DNA from: a virus
IMG/VR virus record: IMGVR_UViG_3300032282_002471
Location: 1-32,211 of that record
Length of the DNA: 32,211 bases
Strand: one strand, 5' to 3'
Shown: positions 8,445-16,512 of the stretch, piece after piece
Numbering within the stretch: position 1 is the stretch's first letter
Layout of the letters: each line of letters starts with the position of its first letter
Notes under the pieces: generated by a model
Database searches by the model: none
What the model saw: the letters and a program-made list of their open reading frames with translations, nothing else
Told to the model about the DNA's origin: nothing
Program-made: the position numbers and the translations under genes

Positions 8445-11378
8445 ATGGCTACTAAAGACATAAATTTTAATATTAAGGTCAATAATAAGGCCCTTGATTT
8501 AACCAAAGTATCGTTCAAAGAGTTTGATAAAATTATCAAACAGGCTAAAGCTGATTTGAAAGACCTTCCTTTAGGTGACCCTAGGTATAAAGTATTGGCT
8601 ACTGATATTAAAAATGCTGAAAAGGCATGGAAAGCAGCCATGCAAAGTCAAAAAGATTTTAAGGATGAAAACGATAAAGGTGAAGCATCTGTAAAATCTT
8701 ATTCTCAACAAATTAGACAAGCTACCAGAGAATTAGTTGATTTAGAAAATCAATTCGGTAAAAACAGTGTTCAATATCAAGACCAAGCGCAAAAGATTAA
8801 AGACTTAAAAGATAAACAAGAAGAATTATCAAGAAGTACGTTAAAGTTTGACGATGCATTAAGTAATATTCCGGGACCTATTGGTAAAGTTGGTTCTTCA
8901 ATGCAACAATTAGAAGTTGTAACTCAGTCTGCTAAATCTGCATTTGGTAGTTTAGCTGCTCAATTCCCAATATTAGATAGTACAATTGCTAAAACTGGTA
9001 TCGGAGCATTAGTTGTATTATTAGGCATATTAGTTGGAGCTGTTGTTAAAGCACTCCAAAGTTCAAAAGCATTTCAAGCAGCATTAGCTGGATTTGGAGA
9101 TGCAATCGGTACAGTATTTGATGCATTAAAACCATTAACAGATTTTATTGTAAAAGTATTTGTTGGAACAATTGAGATTGCTGCTGCTGCAATTGAAGGT
9201 TTAGCTAGCATTTTTGGTGGTGTTAGCAACGGTTTCAAAAAACAATCTTTGGTTTTAGAAACAACAATTAATAGGGATAAAGCAATATTAGATAATTATT
9301 CAACTTTTTTATCTGAACATTATACAAATTTATTAAATTTACAAATCAAATATAATGAAAAGAAAAGAGCAATAATTGATGATGATAAAAGAACAACAGC
9401 AGATAAAAATTCTGAAATACTTGAATTAGATAAAATTTATTTAGTTGAAAAAGATTTATTACAAAAAAAATATGATAAGATAGTAAGAGATAGGAATATT
9501 TCTTTAGAAAAAATTAAAAAAGAAACGACAGAAAAAGGTATTGATAATGATAGATCAAATCAATTACAAAGTTTAAAAAATCAACAAAAATTTGATGAAG
9601 ATTTAGCCGATAGTGAAATTAAAGCAGCTAATGGTAGAATCATCAGAATGAAAAAACTTCAAACGGATATAGAAAAAATACAAGGTCAAGGTTCAACAGA
9701 ATTACAAAAACAAAGAGCTGAAGCGTTAGTTGCGTTAAAACAATCAATTGAAGATGAAAAAACACTTGTTGAATTTTTACAAGACCAAAAAAATAGTATA
9801 TATGAAGGCGGTAATGCCGATTTATTAAAATTACAAAGAGAATATAATAGAGAAGATATTGCTTTAGTAAATGAACGTAGTAATGCAACACTACAAGCAA
9901 CTACTGAATTAATTAAAGAAGAAAATGCACGTAATTTACAAGCTTCAAAAGATGAATTAGCAATTCTAATAGAAACTCATCGTAAAGAAATAGAAGATGC
10001 TAAAATAGCTGGTGTAACATTAGTTAATCTAAAAGAAAAACAATCCGCTGAAACAAAATTAGCATTAGAAAAAATTAGATTAGCTCAATTAAATTTTGAT
10101 GCTAATGAATTACAAATGGTAATTGACCAACAAGATAGAATTGCAACAGAAGCAGGTAAAGGCACTGAACAATATTTCAAAGCAAGAGAAGAGGCTATTA
10201 CAAAGGGTTTTGAAAAGGAATTTATGTTAGCGGATGGTAATGCTAATAAACAACAACAAGCCAGAACTAATCAATGGAAAGCCATACTTGATTTAGATAA
10301 AGAAAAAATACAAACTCAAATTGAATTAAGAACAAAAGAATTAGATGGACTTTATGAAAACTCAATGGCTTATTTCAATAAAGAAAGAGAAATTGAATTA
10401 AAAAATTATGAACTTCAACAAAAAGAATATCAGAATAATGCTGATATGTTGGAAGCTTTAAGAGTTGAGCATTTCAAAAAAATGAATATGATTGACAAAG
10501 CTCAATTAGATTATGCTTCACAATTTTTACAAAGACAAGCTGATACTGAAAGAAAACATTGGATTGATTTATACGCAGATTTAAGAGCAGCAGAAGATAT
10601 GAATTATAAAGCTAAACTTAAAGCTGCTGGTGATAATGCACAAGAAATTGAATTAATTAACAAAGAGCATCGTAAGAGAATGAAAGAGATTCTTAATGAT
10701 GAGATTCAAGATTTTGCAGATTTAGCTACAAAAAACTTAGATATGTTAGCCAATTTGTCAAATGCAATTGGTAGCATATATGAGATGGAAGCTAATAACA
10801 CCAAAAACTCTATGGAAGATAGAAAAAAGGCGTTTGAGCAAAACAAAAAGTATCAAATTGCTACCGCTATTTTATCTGCTGCTTCTGGTGTTATTCAAAT
10901 CTTAACTCAACCATCTACTTTACCTTCACCATTTGACTGGATTGTTAAGGTAGGTAACGCATTAGCATTAGGTGTTATGACTTATGCTCAAATCAGAAAG
11001 ATTCAAAGCACTGAGTTTAATGCTGGTACAAGTGGTTCTGGATCAGCATCCAAATCTATGGGTAAAAACTATGGTGATGGTGGTATGATTGAAGGAAAGA
11101 GACATGCCGATGGTGGTGTTCCAGTTAATGCCGAAGGTGGAGAAGCTATAATGACAAGAGGTGCCGTTACTATGTTTGGTCCATTGCTTTCAATGTTAAA
11201 TCAAGCTGGTGGTGGTGTATCATTCAAACAAGGTGCTGTGGGACAAGCTAACTATGACAATCCAAAAGTAGCAAACTCACCAACAGAACCACAAATAATA
11301 AAAACATACGTTGTCGAAAGTGAATTATCATCAACTCAGCATCGTATGGCTAGATTAAAAGATTTATCAACATTATAA
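8445..11378 (+). CDS. Tape measure protein
   Basis: This 977-residue protein sets tail length and is threaded through the tail tube. The first ~130 residues are Lys/Asp-rich helices. A strongly hydrophobic segment follows near residues 183-205 (I-G-A-L-V-V-L-L-G-I-L-V-G-A-V-V). A very long Lys/Glu/Gln-rich coiled-coil runs from ~270 to ~770, and a second hydrophobic stretch lies near 803-850. The C-terminal part has the Gly-rich D-G-G-M-I-E-G and H-A-D-G-G-V-P-V segments and A-E-G-G-E-A-I-M-T-R-G, characteristic of tape measure proteins. A ~977-residue helical protein would fit a tail on the order of 120-150 nm if it follows the usual length rule. The probable tail assembly chaperones are not adjacent but near 27.5-28.4 kb. 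Confidence 0.9.
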   Translation: MATKDINFNIKVNNKALDLTKVSFKEFDKIIKQAKADLKDLPLGDPRYKVLATDIKNAEKAWKAAMQSQKDFKDENDKGEASVKSYSQQIRQATRELVDLENQFGKNSVQYQDQAQKIKDLKDKQEELSRSTLKFDDALSNIPGPIGKVGSSMQQLEVVTQSAKSAFGSLAAQFPILDSTIAKTGIGALVVLLGILVGAVVKALQSSKAFQAALAGFGDAIGTVFDALKPLTDFIVKVFVGTIEIAAAAIEGLASIFGGVSNGFKKQSLVLETTINRDKAILDNYSTFLSEHYTNLLNLQIKYNEKKRAIIDDDKRTTADKNSEILELDKIYLVEKDLLQKKYDKIVRDRNISLEKIKKETTEKGIDNDRSNQLQSLKNQQKFDEDLADSEIKAANGRIIRMKKLQTDIEKIQGQGSTELQKQRAEALVALKQSIEDEKTLVEFLQDQKNSIYEGGNADLLKLQREYNREDIALVNERSNATLQATTELIKEENARNLQASKDELAILIETHRKEIEDAKIAGVTLVNLKEKQSAETKLALEKIRLAQLNFDANELQMVIDQQDRIATEAGKGTEQYFKAREEAITKGFEKEFMLADGNANKQQQARTNQWKAILDLDKEKIQTQIELRTKELDGLYENSMAYFNKEREIELKNYELQQKEYQNNADMLEALRVEHFKKMNMIDKAQLDYASQFLQRQADTERKHWIDLYADLRAAEDMNYKAKLKAAGDNAQEIELINKEHRKRMKEILNDEIQDFADLATKNLDMLANLSNAIGSIYEMEANNTKNSMEDRKKAFEQNKKYQIATAILSAASGVIQILTQPSTLPSPFDWIVKVGNALALGVMTYAQIRKIQSTEFNAGTSGSGSASKSMGKNYGDGGMIEGKRHADGGVPVNAEGGEAIMTRGAVTMFGPLLSMLNQAGGGVSFKQGAVGQANYDNPKVANSPTEPQIIKTYVVESELSSTQHRMARLKDLSTL

Positions 11379-11382
11379 TATT

Positions 11383-11514
11383 ATGGCTAAAAGTAAATCA
11401 TCAGGCGCTTCAATGAAAGTGTCATTCGGAAAAAGAAAATCAAACCCTAATGGACAAAAATCCTGGGGACCTAAAAGTCAGAAACCTAAAAAGTATAAAG
11501 GGCAGGGGCGTTGA
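11383..11514 (+). CDS. Small basic protein (43 aa), conserved-type phage ORF
   Basis: The ATG at 11383 opens 43 codons ending in TGA at 11512-11514. About a third of the residues are Lys or Arg, with Ser, Gly and no acidic residues; it begins M-A-K-S-K-S-S-G-A-S-M-K-V and ends in K-Y-K-G-Q-G-R. Proteins with this composition and a terminal G-Q-G-R often follow tape measure or structural genes in Bacteroidota phages, as far as I recall. It starts 4 bp after the tape measure stop, so it is probably co-translated. A nucleic-acid or capsid-interior binding role would fit the charge but is unproven. Its last codons overlap the -33 element of the next promoter. Confidence 0.6.
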   Translation: MAKSKSSGASMKVSFGKRKSNPNGQKSWGPKSQKPKKYKGQGR

Positions 11515-11541
11515 TTATCAAATAACAAAAAACTATATTTA
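11511..11541 (+). promoter_or_regulatory. Promoter TTG-N20-TATATTTA before the protease gene
   Basis: TTG at 11511-11513 and TATATTTA at 11534-11541 are 20 bp apart, the geometry of Bacteroidota promoters with the final G of TAnnTTTG changed to A. The expected transcription start falls about 4-7 nt downstream, essentially on the ATG at 11549, so the mRNA would be leaderless or nearly so. The same TTG-N20-TATATTTA arrangement occurs at 21344-21374 and 19491-19521 on the minus strand. Confidence 0.6.
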
Positions 11542-11548
11542 TTAGTAT

Positions 11549-13105
11549 ATGATTAAGAAAGAAAAAGTATTTGAACTTAAAATCCAGGATGATGATGAAG
11601 TGTCTGGTATTGATAGTATATCATTGGTAGATACACCGGCAATTGAAGTTAATTGGATTGCGTTTAAGAAGGAAGATAAAGATAAATTCATAATTCCTAA
11701 CGGTGAAGATATGAAATTCTCTGATATGATTATCCAAAAAGGTCATCCAGAAGAAGAACTATTAAATGATGGTTGGGAAGTATTCAAAACTAGTATAGAC
11801 GGAAAGGAAACATTTGTTACGGCGACCCCCGATGAACCATCAGTACAAGATACTGCTGAATATCAGATTAGATACAAATACATTCTAAATCCAGAAGCAC
11901 CCGGTGCTCCAATTAAATCAACAACTCGTGAGTTTTGTAGAGATTTGGTTGTTAAAAACTACGTTTATAGAATAGAAGATTTATTAAATATCATCAATGA
12001 CCAGGGTTCTTCTGCTGCTGACTGGCGTGGAGGATACAACTGTCGTCATTTATGGCAGCAAATTACATATAGAAAAGACGTTAAAATTGGTATCAAGTCA
12101 TCTGACCGTAAAGGTAGAGTTGATGGAGCTGAAAGTCTTGATGTTTGGGGATACCCACAAAATGACACAAGAGTACCTGAGTGGCCTTCTTTCTCAAAGA
12201 TGCATGACTTTGCAGGAGAAAAGGTTTCTATTGACTATGACGACACTTTAAACACGTCAGATGGTAAATTACTAGCCAAAAGACTTTTAAGTGAAGGAAA
12301 GGACGTTTATGTGGTAACTAGACGCCGTGAAGAGATGTTAGGTCCTGTAAAACAACTTGCAACTGAATTAGGTATCGGTGCCGATAAAGTACATGCTACC
12401 AATGGTAAATTAAAATGGGAAACATTAAAGAGATTAGGTATCCAAACTCATTATGATAATAATCCTGATGAAATTGCAGCTATAAAACAACATTTACCAG
12501 CAGTAAGAGCTATCAAGTTTGACTACGATGTATCAGGCTTACCAGCCTATGTAGATCCAGGACTTAAAAAGAAGCCAATTCCAAAAGCAATTAATACTGG
12601 TAGTTTTTTAGAGCAATTTGGTTATTTATTACCTGAAAATAAGATGCAACATTTTGCCGCAGACAATGAAAAACACATTGTTTTAGGTCCTGCAATGATT
12701 CCTGACCAAAAAATATTTCGTAAAGATGCAATAGGAAACCCATATTATGTTTATTTCTCACCTGAAACTATCAAAATGATAGCAGAAAAGTATATGAGAA
12801 ACAAATATACTGACAATAATGACTTGATGCATGACGGTACAGCAGTTAGAGATATACACGTATTAGAAAGCTGGATTAAGGAAGATGAACAAGATAAATC
12901 AAACAAATATGGATTTGAAAATTTACCAATCGGCACGTGGTTTATTTCTATGAAAGTTAATAATCCTGATGTATGGTCAAAGATTAAGTCAGGAGAATTA
13001 AAGGGATTTTCAGTGAGTGGTTACTTTGAAGAAGTAGCACAATTTACAAGAGAAGAGATGTTCTTATACAAAGTAGCAGAACTATTGAAGAATATAGAAG
13101 ATTAA
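11549..13105 (+). CDS. Prohead protease (XkdF/S78-like) with an internal HAD-phosphatase-like domain
   Basis: The protein has 518 residues. Residues ~1-45 match the opening of Bacteroidota phage prohead proteins (S-I-S-L-V-D-T-P-A-I-E-V-N-W). Residues ~125-170 hold a Cys/His motif (R-E-F-C130, then N-C165-R-H167-L-W). Residues ~224-327 look like a HAD-superfamily phosphatase: D229-Y-D231-D-T233-L (motif I), V-V-T257 (II), K287/K289 (III) and H-Y-D303-N-N-P-D307-E (IV). Residues ~375-500 form the protease, with H428 and the G-F-S488-V-S-G-Y-F motif supplying the probable catalytic His and Ser. It would cleave scaffold and capsid proteins during maturation and lies just before them. The HAD domain in the middle is not part of the family as I know it. 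Protease confidence is high; phosphatase activity is inferred from motifs. Confidence 0.78.
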   Translation: MIKKEKVFELKIQDDDEVSGIDSISLVDTPAIEVNWIAFKKEDKDKFIIPNGEDMKFSDMIIQKGHPEEELLNDGWEVFKTSIDGKETFVTATPDEPSVQDTAEYQIRYKYILNPEAPGAPIKSTTREFCRDLVVKNYVYRIEDLLNIINDQGSSAADWRGGYNCRHLWQQITYRKDVKIGIKSSDRKGRVDGAESLDVWGYPQNDTRVPEWPSFSKMHDFAGEKVSIDYDDTLNTSDGKLLAKRLLSEGKDVYVVTRRREEMLGPVKQLATELGIGADKVHATNGKLKWETLKRLGIQTHYDNNPDEIAAIKQHLPAVRAIKFDYDVSGLPAYVDPGLKKKPIPKAINTGSFLEQFGYLLPENKMQHFAADNEKHIVLGPAMIPDQKIFRKDAIGNPYYVYFSPETIKMIAEKYMRNKYTDNNDLMHDGTAVRDIHVLESWIKEDEQDKSNKYGFENLPIGTWFISMKVNNPDVWSKIKSGELKGFSVSGYFEEVAQFTREEMFLYKVAELLKNIED

Positions 13106-13107
13106 AA

Positions 13108-13134
13108 AAGGGCCCCATAAGGGCCCTTCTTGTT
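13108..13134. terminator. Bidirectional terminator between convergent genes
   Basis: The arms AAGGGCCC (13108-13115) and GGGCCCTT (13121-13128) form a GC-rich hairpin with a 5-nt loop. An A-run precedes it and an interrupted T-run follows, so it can terminate the head operon on the plus strand and the minus-strand gene 13135-13476. Confidence 0.75.
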
Positions 13135-13476
13135 TTAATCATAAGGATTGTAATAAGTTGGCTCACCATCCCAAATATGTACTGATGAATAATCATCTAT
13201 TTTAACGTATTCTGAGTGTTGAACATTTGGACCAAATATAAAAGAAGTTGTATTTTTAATTTTTCTTCTATAAACTTTATCGCTAGATTTTTGCGGAACG
13301 TCAATAGCAGTTTTTTTACCTTGACCTATTTTAGCATCCCATTCGGTTAATTCGCTTTCAATCTTATAAAATTTAGCGTAACCGTTTTTAACATCAATTA
13401 CTTTGTAAAACTCGACAAAAGTACAATTGCTACCAAAAGAACAATTTAGAATGTCACCAACTTTAATAGTCTTCAT
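13135..13476 (-). CDS. Hypothetical 113-aa protein, moron-like insertion in the head module
   Basis: I chose the ATG at 13476 rather than the upstream TTG at 13542, because the upstream part overlaps a canonical promoter and would be its 5' leader. The protein begins M-K-T-I-K-V-G-D-I-L, has an F-Y-K-V-I-D-V strand, an R-R-K-I-K segment and ends H-I-W-D-G-E-P-T-Y-Y-N-P. This is the pattern of small beta-rich early proteins of unknown function in phages, where W-D-G-x-P-x-Y near the C-terminus recurs. It is transcribed against the surrounding late genes, with its own host-type promoter and a shared terminator, which is the structure of a moron (an independently expressed cargo gene). A host-modifying role is possible, but none is shown by the sequence. 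Confidence 0.7.
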   Translation of the reverse strand: MKTIKVGDILNCSFGSNCTFVEFYKVIDVKNGYAKFYKIESELTEWDAKIGQGKKTAIDVPQKSSDKVYRRKIKNTTSFIFGPNVQHSEYVKIDDYSSVHIWDGEPTYYNPYD

Positions 13477-13525
13477 ATTTGTTGTGTTCAGATTTTGGCC
13501 TGTCCCCGCATTTAAGTTTGTTTCA

Positions 13526-13557
13526 CAAAGATAAAAAGACAATTTGGTTCCTGCAAA
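13526..13557 (-). promoter_or_regulatory. Consensus Bacteroidota promoter for the minus-strand cargo gene
   Basis: Reading the minus strand, TTTG (13557-13554), a 20-bp spacer and TATCTTTG (13533-13526) match TTTG-N19/20-TAnnTTTG exactly. The start codon at 13476 lies about 50 nt downstream. This is one of the two best host-type promoters in the window. Confidence 0.8.
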
Positions 13558-13659
13558 TTTATTTTCAAAAAGTTTTCCACATTTTTTTTAACATAATGAG
13601 AAAAGCTTAATATATATCTATTTATAGATAGAAATAATAAAAACAAATAAAGAAAATTT

Positions 13660-14415
13660 ATGTCTAATTCAAAAAGTGCTATTCAAGAAATTAAGTCTCT
13701 TATGGTACAATTTGGTTTCTTAAAAAACGACGAAATTTCATTACAATCATTCAAGTTAGAAGATAATACTATTTTACAAGCTGAAAAATTAGAAGTTGGT
13801 CAAAAAATCGTAAAGATTAATGACGCTTTTGAACAAGTAGTTTTGGAAGATGGTGCTTTTAAGTTGATTGAAAACTTTGAAATTGAAGTTGCTAACGGAG
13901 AAATTACAGTTGTTAAAGAGCTTTTCGTAGATGCAAAATTAGTTGATGGTACCGTTGTGAAAGTTGCAGGTGATGCAATTGCAGAAGGTGCTAAAGTTGT
14001 TGTCGTAACAGCAGATGCTGAAGTTCCGGCTCCAGATGGTATCCACGAATTGGAAGGTGGAGATAAAATTGAAACAAAAGACGGTGTTATTGTTAAGTAT
14101 ATGGAAGTAGGTCCTGAACCTGCTGACCCAAATGCACCAGAAACAGAAGCTCCAGAAGCACCAGCAATTGATGCTCCAATGGGAATGCAAAAGGAAATGT
14201 ATGATATGCTAAAAGAATTTGTTACTAAAATGCATGAAAAAATGTCTGAAATGGACGGAAAATATGCTGCATTGGAAAATGAATTTAACGCATTCAAAAA
14301 AGCTCCGGCTGCAAAAAAATTAGCTGATGGTAAAACAGAAGCGTTTAATAAACAAAAAGATAATGACCTTTTAGATGCAAGAGTTGCAGCTTTATTGTCA
14401 TTAAGAAATAAATAA
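13660..14415 (+). CDS. Capsid scaffold/assembly protein
   Basis: This 251-residue acidic protein lies immediately upstream of the major capsid gene. The first ~130 residues are beta-rich with many Val/Glu/Asp pairs. A Pro/Ala/Glu hinge follows (~138-168), then a helical, coiled-coil-like stretch from ~172 (M-Q-K-E-M-Y-D-M-L-K, K-M-H-E-K-M-S-E-M) to a basic C-terminus ending A-A-L-L-S-L-R-N-K. Scaffolds commonly have a helical body and a short charged capsid-binding tail, are removed by the prohead protease, and lie between protease and capsid genes, as here. No sequence family can be named with certainty. The 183-bp gap upstream carries the divergent minus promoter and an AT-rich leader with TATTTAT at 13619-13625. 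Confidence 0.65.
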   Translation: MSNSKSAIQEIKSLMVQFGFLKNDEISLQSFKLEDNTILQAEKLEVGQKIVKINDAFEQVVLEDGAFKLIENFEIEVANGEITVVKELFVDAKLVDGTVVKVAGDAIAEGAKVVVVTADAEVPAPDGIHELEGGDKIETKDGVIVKYMEVGPEPADPNAPETEAPEAPAIDAPMGMQKEMYDMLKEFVTKMHEKMSEMDGKYAALENEFNAFKKAPAAKKLADGKTEAFNKQKDNDLLDARVAALLSLRNK

Positions 14416-14438
14416 AAAAAATTAAAACTAAAAATTAA

Positions 14439-15416
14439 ATGAGTAATTTCAAAAATTCACAATTTAGCTATGACGTTTCTACTATTGGTGGGTACAGTGA
14501 CCAGGTAGGCGGTCAACTTTTGGCTAAAGCACTTATCGGCGGTACAACTGCTGGTATCGTAAATGTTAGAACTGGTATTAAAGGTACTCAAGCTTTTAAC
14601 TTATTGGATTCAACTCCTGTATTCCAAGCTGGTAACTGTTCTTTAAGTCCATCAGGCGTAACACAATTTACACAACATTCAATAACAACTTGTCCTGAGA
14701 CATTGTTTGAAAGTTTGTGTTATAAGGCTCTATTCGACACTTATCAATCTATGTTGATGAAGGAAGGTCAAACACAAGAAACTGTTCCATTTGAGCAGAT
14801 GATTTTAGACCTAAAGAAAAAGCAAATCGAGCAACACGTTGAGTCTAAATTATGGACTGCAACTACTGCTGGTGGTGACTGTTTCAACGGTTTCAAATTA
14901 TTAATCTCTCAATCAACTGGTAACACATTTGCTTCTGCAATTGCATCTTCAAGCGGTACAACTTTCTCAAGTTCAGCTGCTTACGGTTCTGCTGGTAACC
15001 CTATCACAGAAGTTGATAAATTAATTAACGTATTAGATGACAACGCATTAGTAAGAGAAGACTTAGTTGTTTTCATGTCTTATGCAAACTTCCGTTTATA
15101 TGTACAAGCATTAACTAAGGCTAACTTCTTTACTAATTATATTGGTAGTACAGATGTTACTTCTAACATGCAAGCAATACATCCAAATACAAACATTAAA
15201 GTTGTTCCAACTATCGGTTTGAACGGTTCTAATCAAGTTGTAATTGGACCTGCTGAGTATATGATTTACGGGGTAGATTTATTATCCGATGAAACGCTAA
15301 AGGCCTGGTATTCAGTCGATTTTGACGAAATTCGCATACGTTCAAATTTTAATTTTGGATGCACCATTGCGACATTTGGAACTACCAAATATTTCGCAAC
15401 AAACGGTTTATCATAA
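14439..15416 (+). CDS. Major capsid protein
   Basis: The 325-residue product has the features expected of an HK97-fold capsid protein. An N-terminal arm with G-G-Y-S-D-Q-V-G-G-Q-L-L-A-K is followed by a helix with I-L-D-L-K-K-K-Q-I-E-Q-H-V-E-S-K-L-W (the spine-helix position). A peripheral domain contains V-D-K-L-I-N-V-L-D-D-N-A-L and V-V-F-M-S-Y-A-N-F-R-L-Y. The C-terminal beta strands include V-V-I-G-P-A-E-Y-M-I-Y-G-V-D-L and F-D-E-I-R-I-R-S-N-F-N-F-G. The length (~36 kDa) and the position directly after scaffold and protease fit. Codon use is richer in C-ending codons in its central part than the neighbours, as expected of a highly expressed gene. A hairpin follows the stop. Confidence 0.85.
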   Translation: MSNFKNSQFSYDVSTIGGYSDQVGGQLLAKALIGGTTAGIVNVRTGIKGTQAFNLLDSTPVFQAGNCSLSPSGVTQFTQHSITTCPETLFESLCYKALFDTYQSMLMKEGQTQETVPFEQMILDLKKKQIEQHVESKLWTATTAGGDCFNGFKLLISQSTGNTFASAIASSSGTTFSSSAAYGSAGNPITEVDKLINVLDDNALVREDLVVFMSYANFRLYVQALTKANFFTNYIGSTDVTSNMQAIHPNTNIKVVPTIGLNGSNQVVIGPAEYMIYGVDLLSDETLKAWYSVDFDEIRIRSNFNFGCTIATFGTTKYFATNGLS

Positions 15417-15430
15417 TATCATTAAAAAAC

Positions 15431-15453
15431 TAAAGGGGTGAAAGTCCCCTTTA
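15431..15453 (+). terminator. Hairpin after the capsid gene, weak terminator or mRNA-stability element
   Basis: The arms TAAAGGGG (15431-15438) and CCCCTTTA (15446-15453) pair perfectly around a 7-nt loop, but no T-run follows (TAAAATTAAA instead). It may partially terminate or protect the capsid mRNA 3' end. Confidence 0.5.
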
Positions 15454-15482
15454 TAAAATTAAAAAAAATTAAATAAAAATAT

Positions 15483-16019
15483 ATGTCTTGTTTTATATCT
15501 TCTGGCGTACAATTGGGTTGCTCTGATGGTATTGGTGGTATTAAGAAAATTTACATCGTTGGTGGTGGTGGTTCAGTAACTGGACTTACTTATACAGCTA
15601 ATGGTGCAATTTCTGGTGCAACTTCTACATCTGGAACTACTTTGTATGGCTTCGAATTAAAGCGTCAAACTTCAAATTTGGCACAAAATACAACTAAGAA
15701 TTTTGAAAATGGCAGTATCTACTGGGAACAAGTATTAACAGCAGTGTTATACAAATATGACCAAGATAAGAGAAACCAATTGAAAATTTTAGGTCAAAAC
15801 GATAATTTACAAATTGTTGCAATTGACCAAAATGACACTCAGTATTACTTAGGTCAAATTAATGGTATGTACTTATCAGGTGGTTCAGCTGCTACTGGTA
15901 CAAACTTTGCTGATAGAAATGGCTTCGAGCTTATCTTCTCAGGAATGGAACCTCAGCCCGCTAACACAATTGTTGGTACATTAGCAACAGTATTTGCTGG
16001 AGCTACTATCAATGGATAA
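15483..16019 (+). CDS. Probable major tail tube protein
   Basis: This 178-residue protein is beta-rich, with a Gly-rich N-terminal region, a central F-E-N-G-S-I-Y-W-E-Q-V-L strand, an N-D-N-L-Q-I-V-A-I-D-Q-N-D strand, then Q-Y-Y-L-G-Q-I-N-G-M-Y-L-S-G-G-S and R-N-G-F-E-L-I-F-S-G-M-E-P-x-P-A. The order (diagnostic display or tracking strand, G-x-x-N-G-x-x-L-S-G-G, then N-G-x-x-L-x-F-x-G-x-E-P) matches small tail tube proteins of Bacteroidota siphophages as I know them. It lies between capsid and portal genes rather than next to the tape measure. A rho-independent terminator follows at 16058-16086. Confidence 0.55.
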   Translation: MSCFISSGVQLGCSDGIGGIKKIYIVGGGGSVTGLTYTANGAISGATSTSGTTLYGFELKRQTSNLAQNTTKNFENGSIYWEQVLTAVLYKYDQDKRNQLKILGQNDNLQIVAIDQNDTQYYLGQINGMYLSGGSAATGTNFADRNGFELIFSGMEPQPANTIVGTLATVFAGATING

Positions 16020-16057
16020 TAGCCAATTCGGCGATTTTCTATATAAATTCCTTTAAG

Positions 16058-16086
16058 AAAAGGGGGCTAATGCTCCCTTTTTTTTA
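16058..16086 (+). terminator. Rho-independent terminator
   Basis: The arms AAAAGGGGGC (16058-16067) and GCTCCCTTTT (16072-16081), with a G-T wobble, close a 4-nt loop and run into a T-tract reaching 16085. This is a strong plus-strand terminator separating the capsid/tube unit from the portal unit. Confidence 0.85.
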
Positions 16087-16138
16087 TTCTACCAATTCAA
16101 AATGAAAAAATCTATATTTATATATAAAGAAGGAAATT

Positions 16139-16510
16139 ATGTTATACCTAACCAAAGGTCAATCAAATACATTAGTACTTAATATTAATAACAATTCAAG
16201 AGAAACTTTTACCGAATATACGTTGGTTTTTACTCATATCATGAGTAAGGAAGTGAAGGAATATGTGGTTAGTGTAGCGGACCCAGCACAATTTTTTGAA
16301 AACATAAGATATTGCACATTAACAATCAACTTAGCAACAGACGATTTGAACTATGAAGGTCAATACCAATTGAACATTTATGGTCAGCCGTATGAAGAGT
16401 TGGTATTTGTTGGAATGGTTGTATTAGAAGGACAAGCTGAAAGTCATCCATTTACTCAATATATCTCACCTAATGAAGTTAATGAAAACTATATTTATAT
16501 ACAAGAATAA
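16139..16510 (+). CDS. Conserved-type structural protein upstream of the portal, function unknown
   Basis: The protein has 123 residues, all-beta in appearance: an N-terminal L-Y-L-T-K-G-Q-S-N-T-L-V-L-N-I strand, an F-T-E-Y-T-L-V-F-T-H strand, then L-N-Y-E-G-Q-Y-Q-L-N-I-Y-G-Q and a C-terminal Y-I-S-P-N-E-V-N-E-N-Y-I-Y-I-Q-E. Similar short proteins occur beside capsid/portal genes in Bacteroidota phages, and an Ig-like decoration or neck role is possible. The start has one of the few Shine-Dalgarno-like sites here (AAGAAGGAAATT before ATG). The tract CTATATTTATATA occurs upstream (16112-16124) and again inside its last codons (16489-16501) before the portal gene. Confidence 0.45.
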   Translation: MLYLTKGQSNTLVLNINNNSRETFTEYTLVFTHIMSKEVKEYVVSVADPAQFFENIRYCTLTINLATDDLNYEGQYQLNIYGQPYEELVFVGMVVLEGQAESHPFTQYISPNEVNENYIYIQE

Positions 16511-16512
16511 TT

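Noticed and set aside
11997-12251. Plus-strand 84-aa ORF in another frame of the protease gene
   Set aside because: It is completely contained in the protease coding sequence with no start context. It appears open only by chance.
13800-14297. Minus-strand ORF of 165 aa, rich in Ser/Thr/Ala
   Set aside because: It is antisense to the scaffold gene, and its composition mirrors the complement of Glu/Val/Gly codons.
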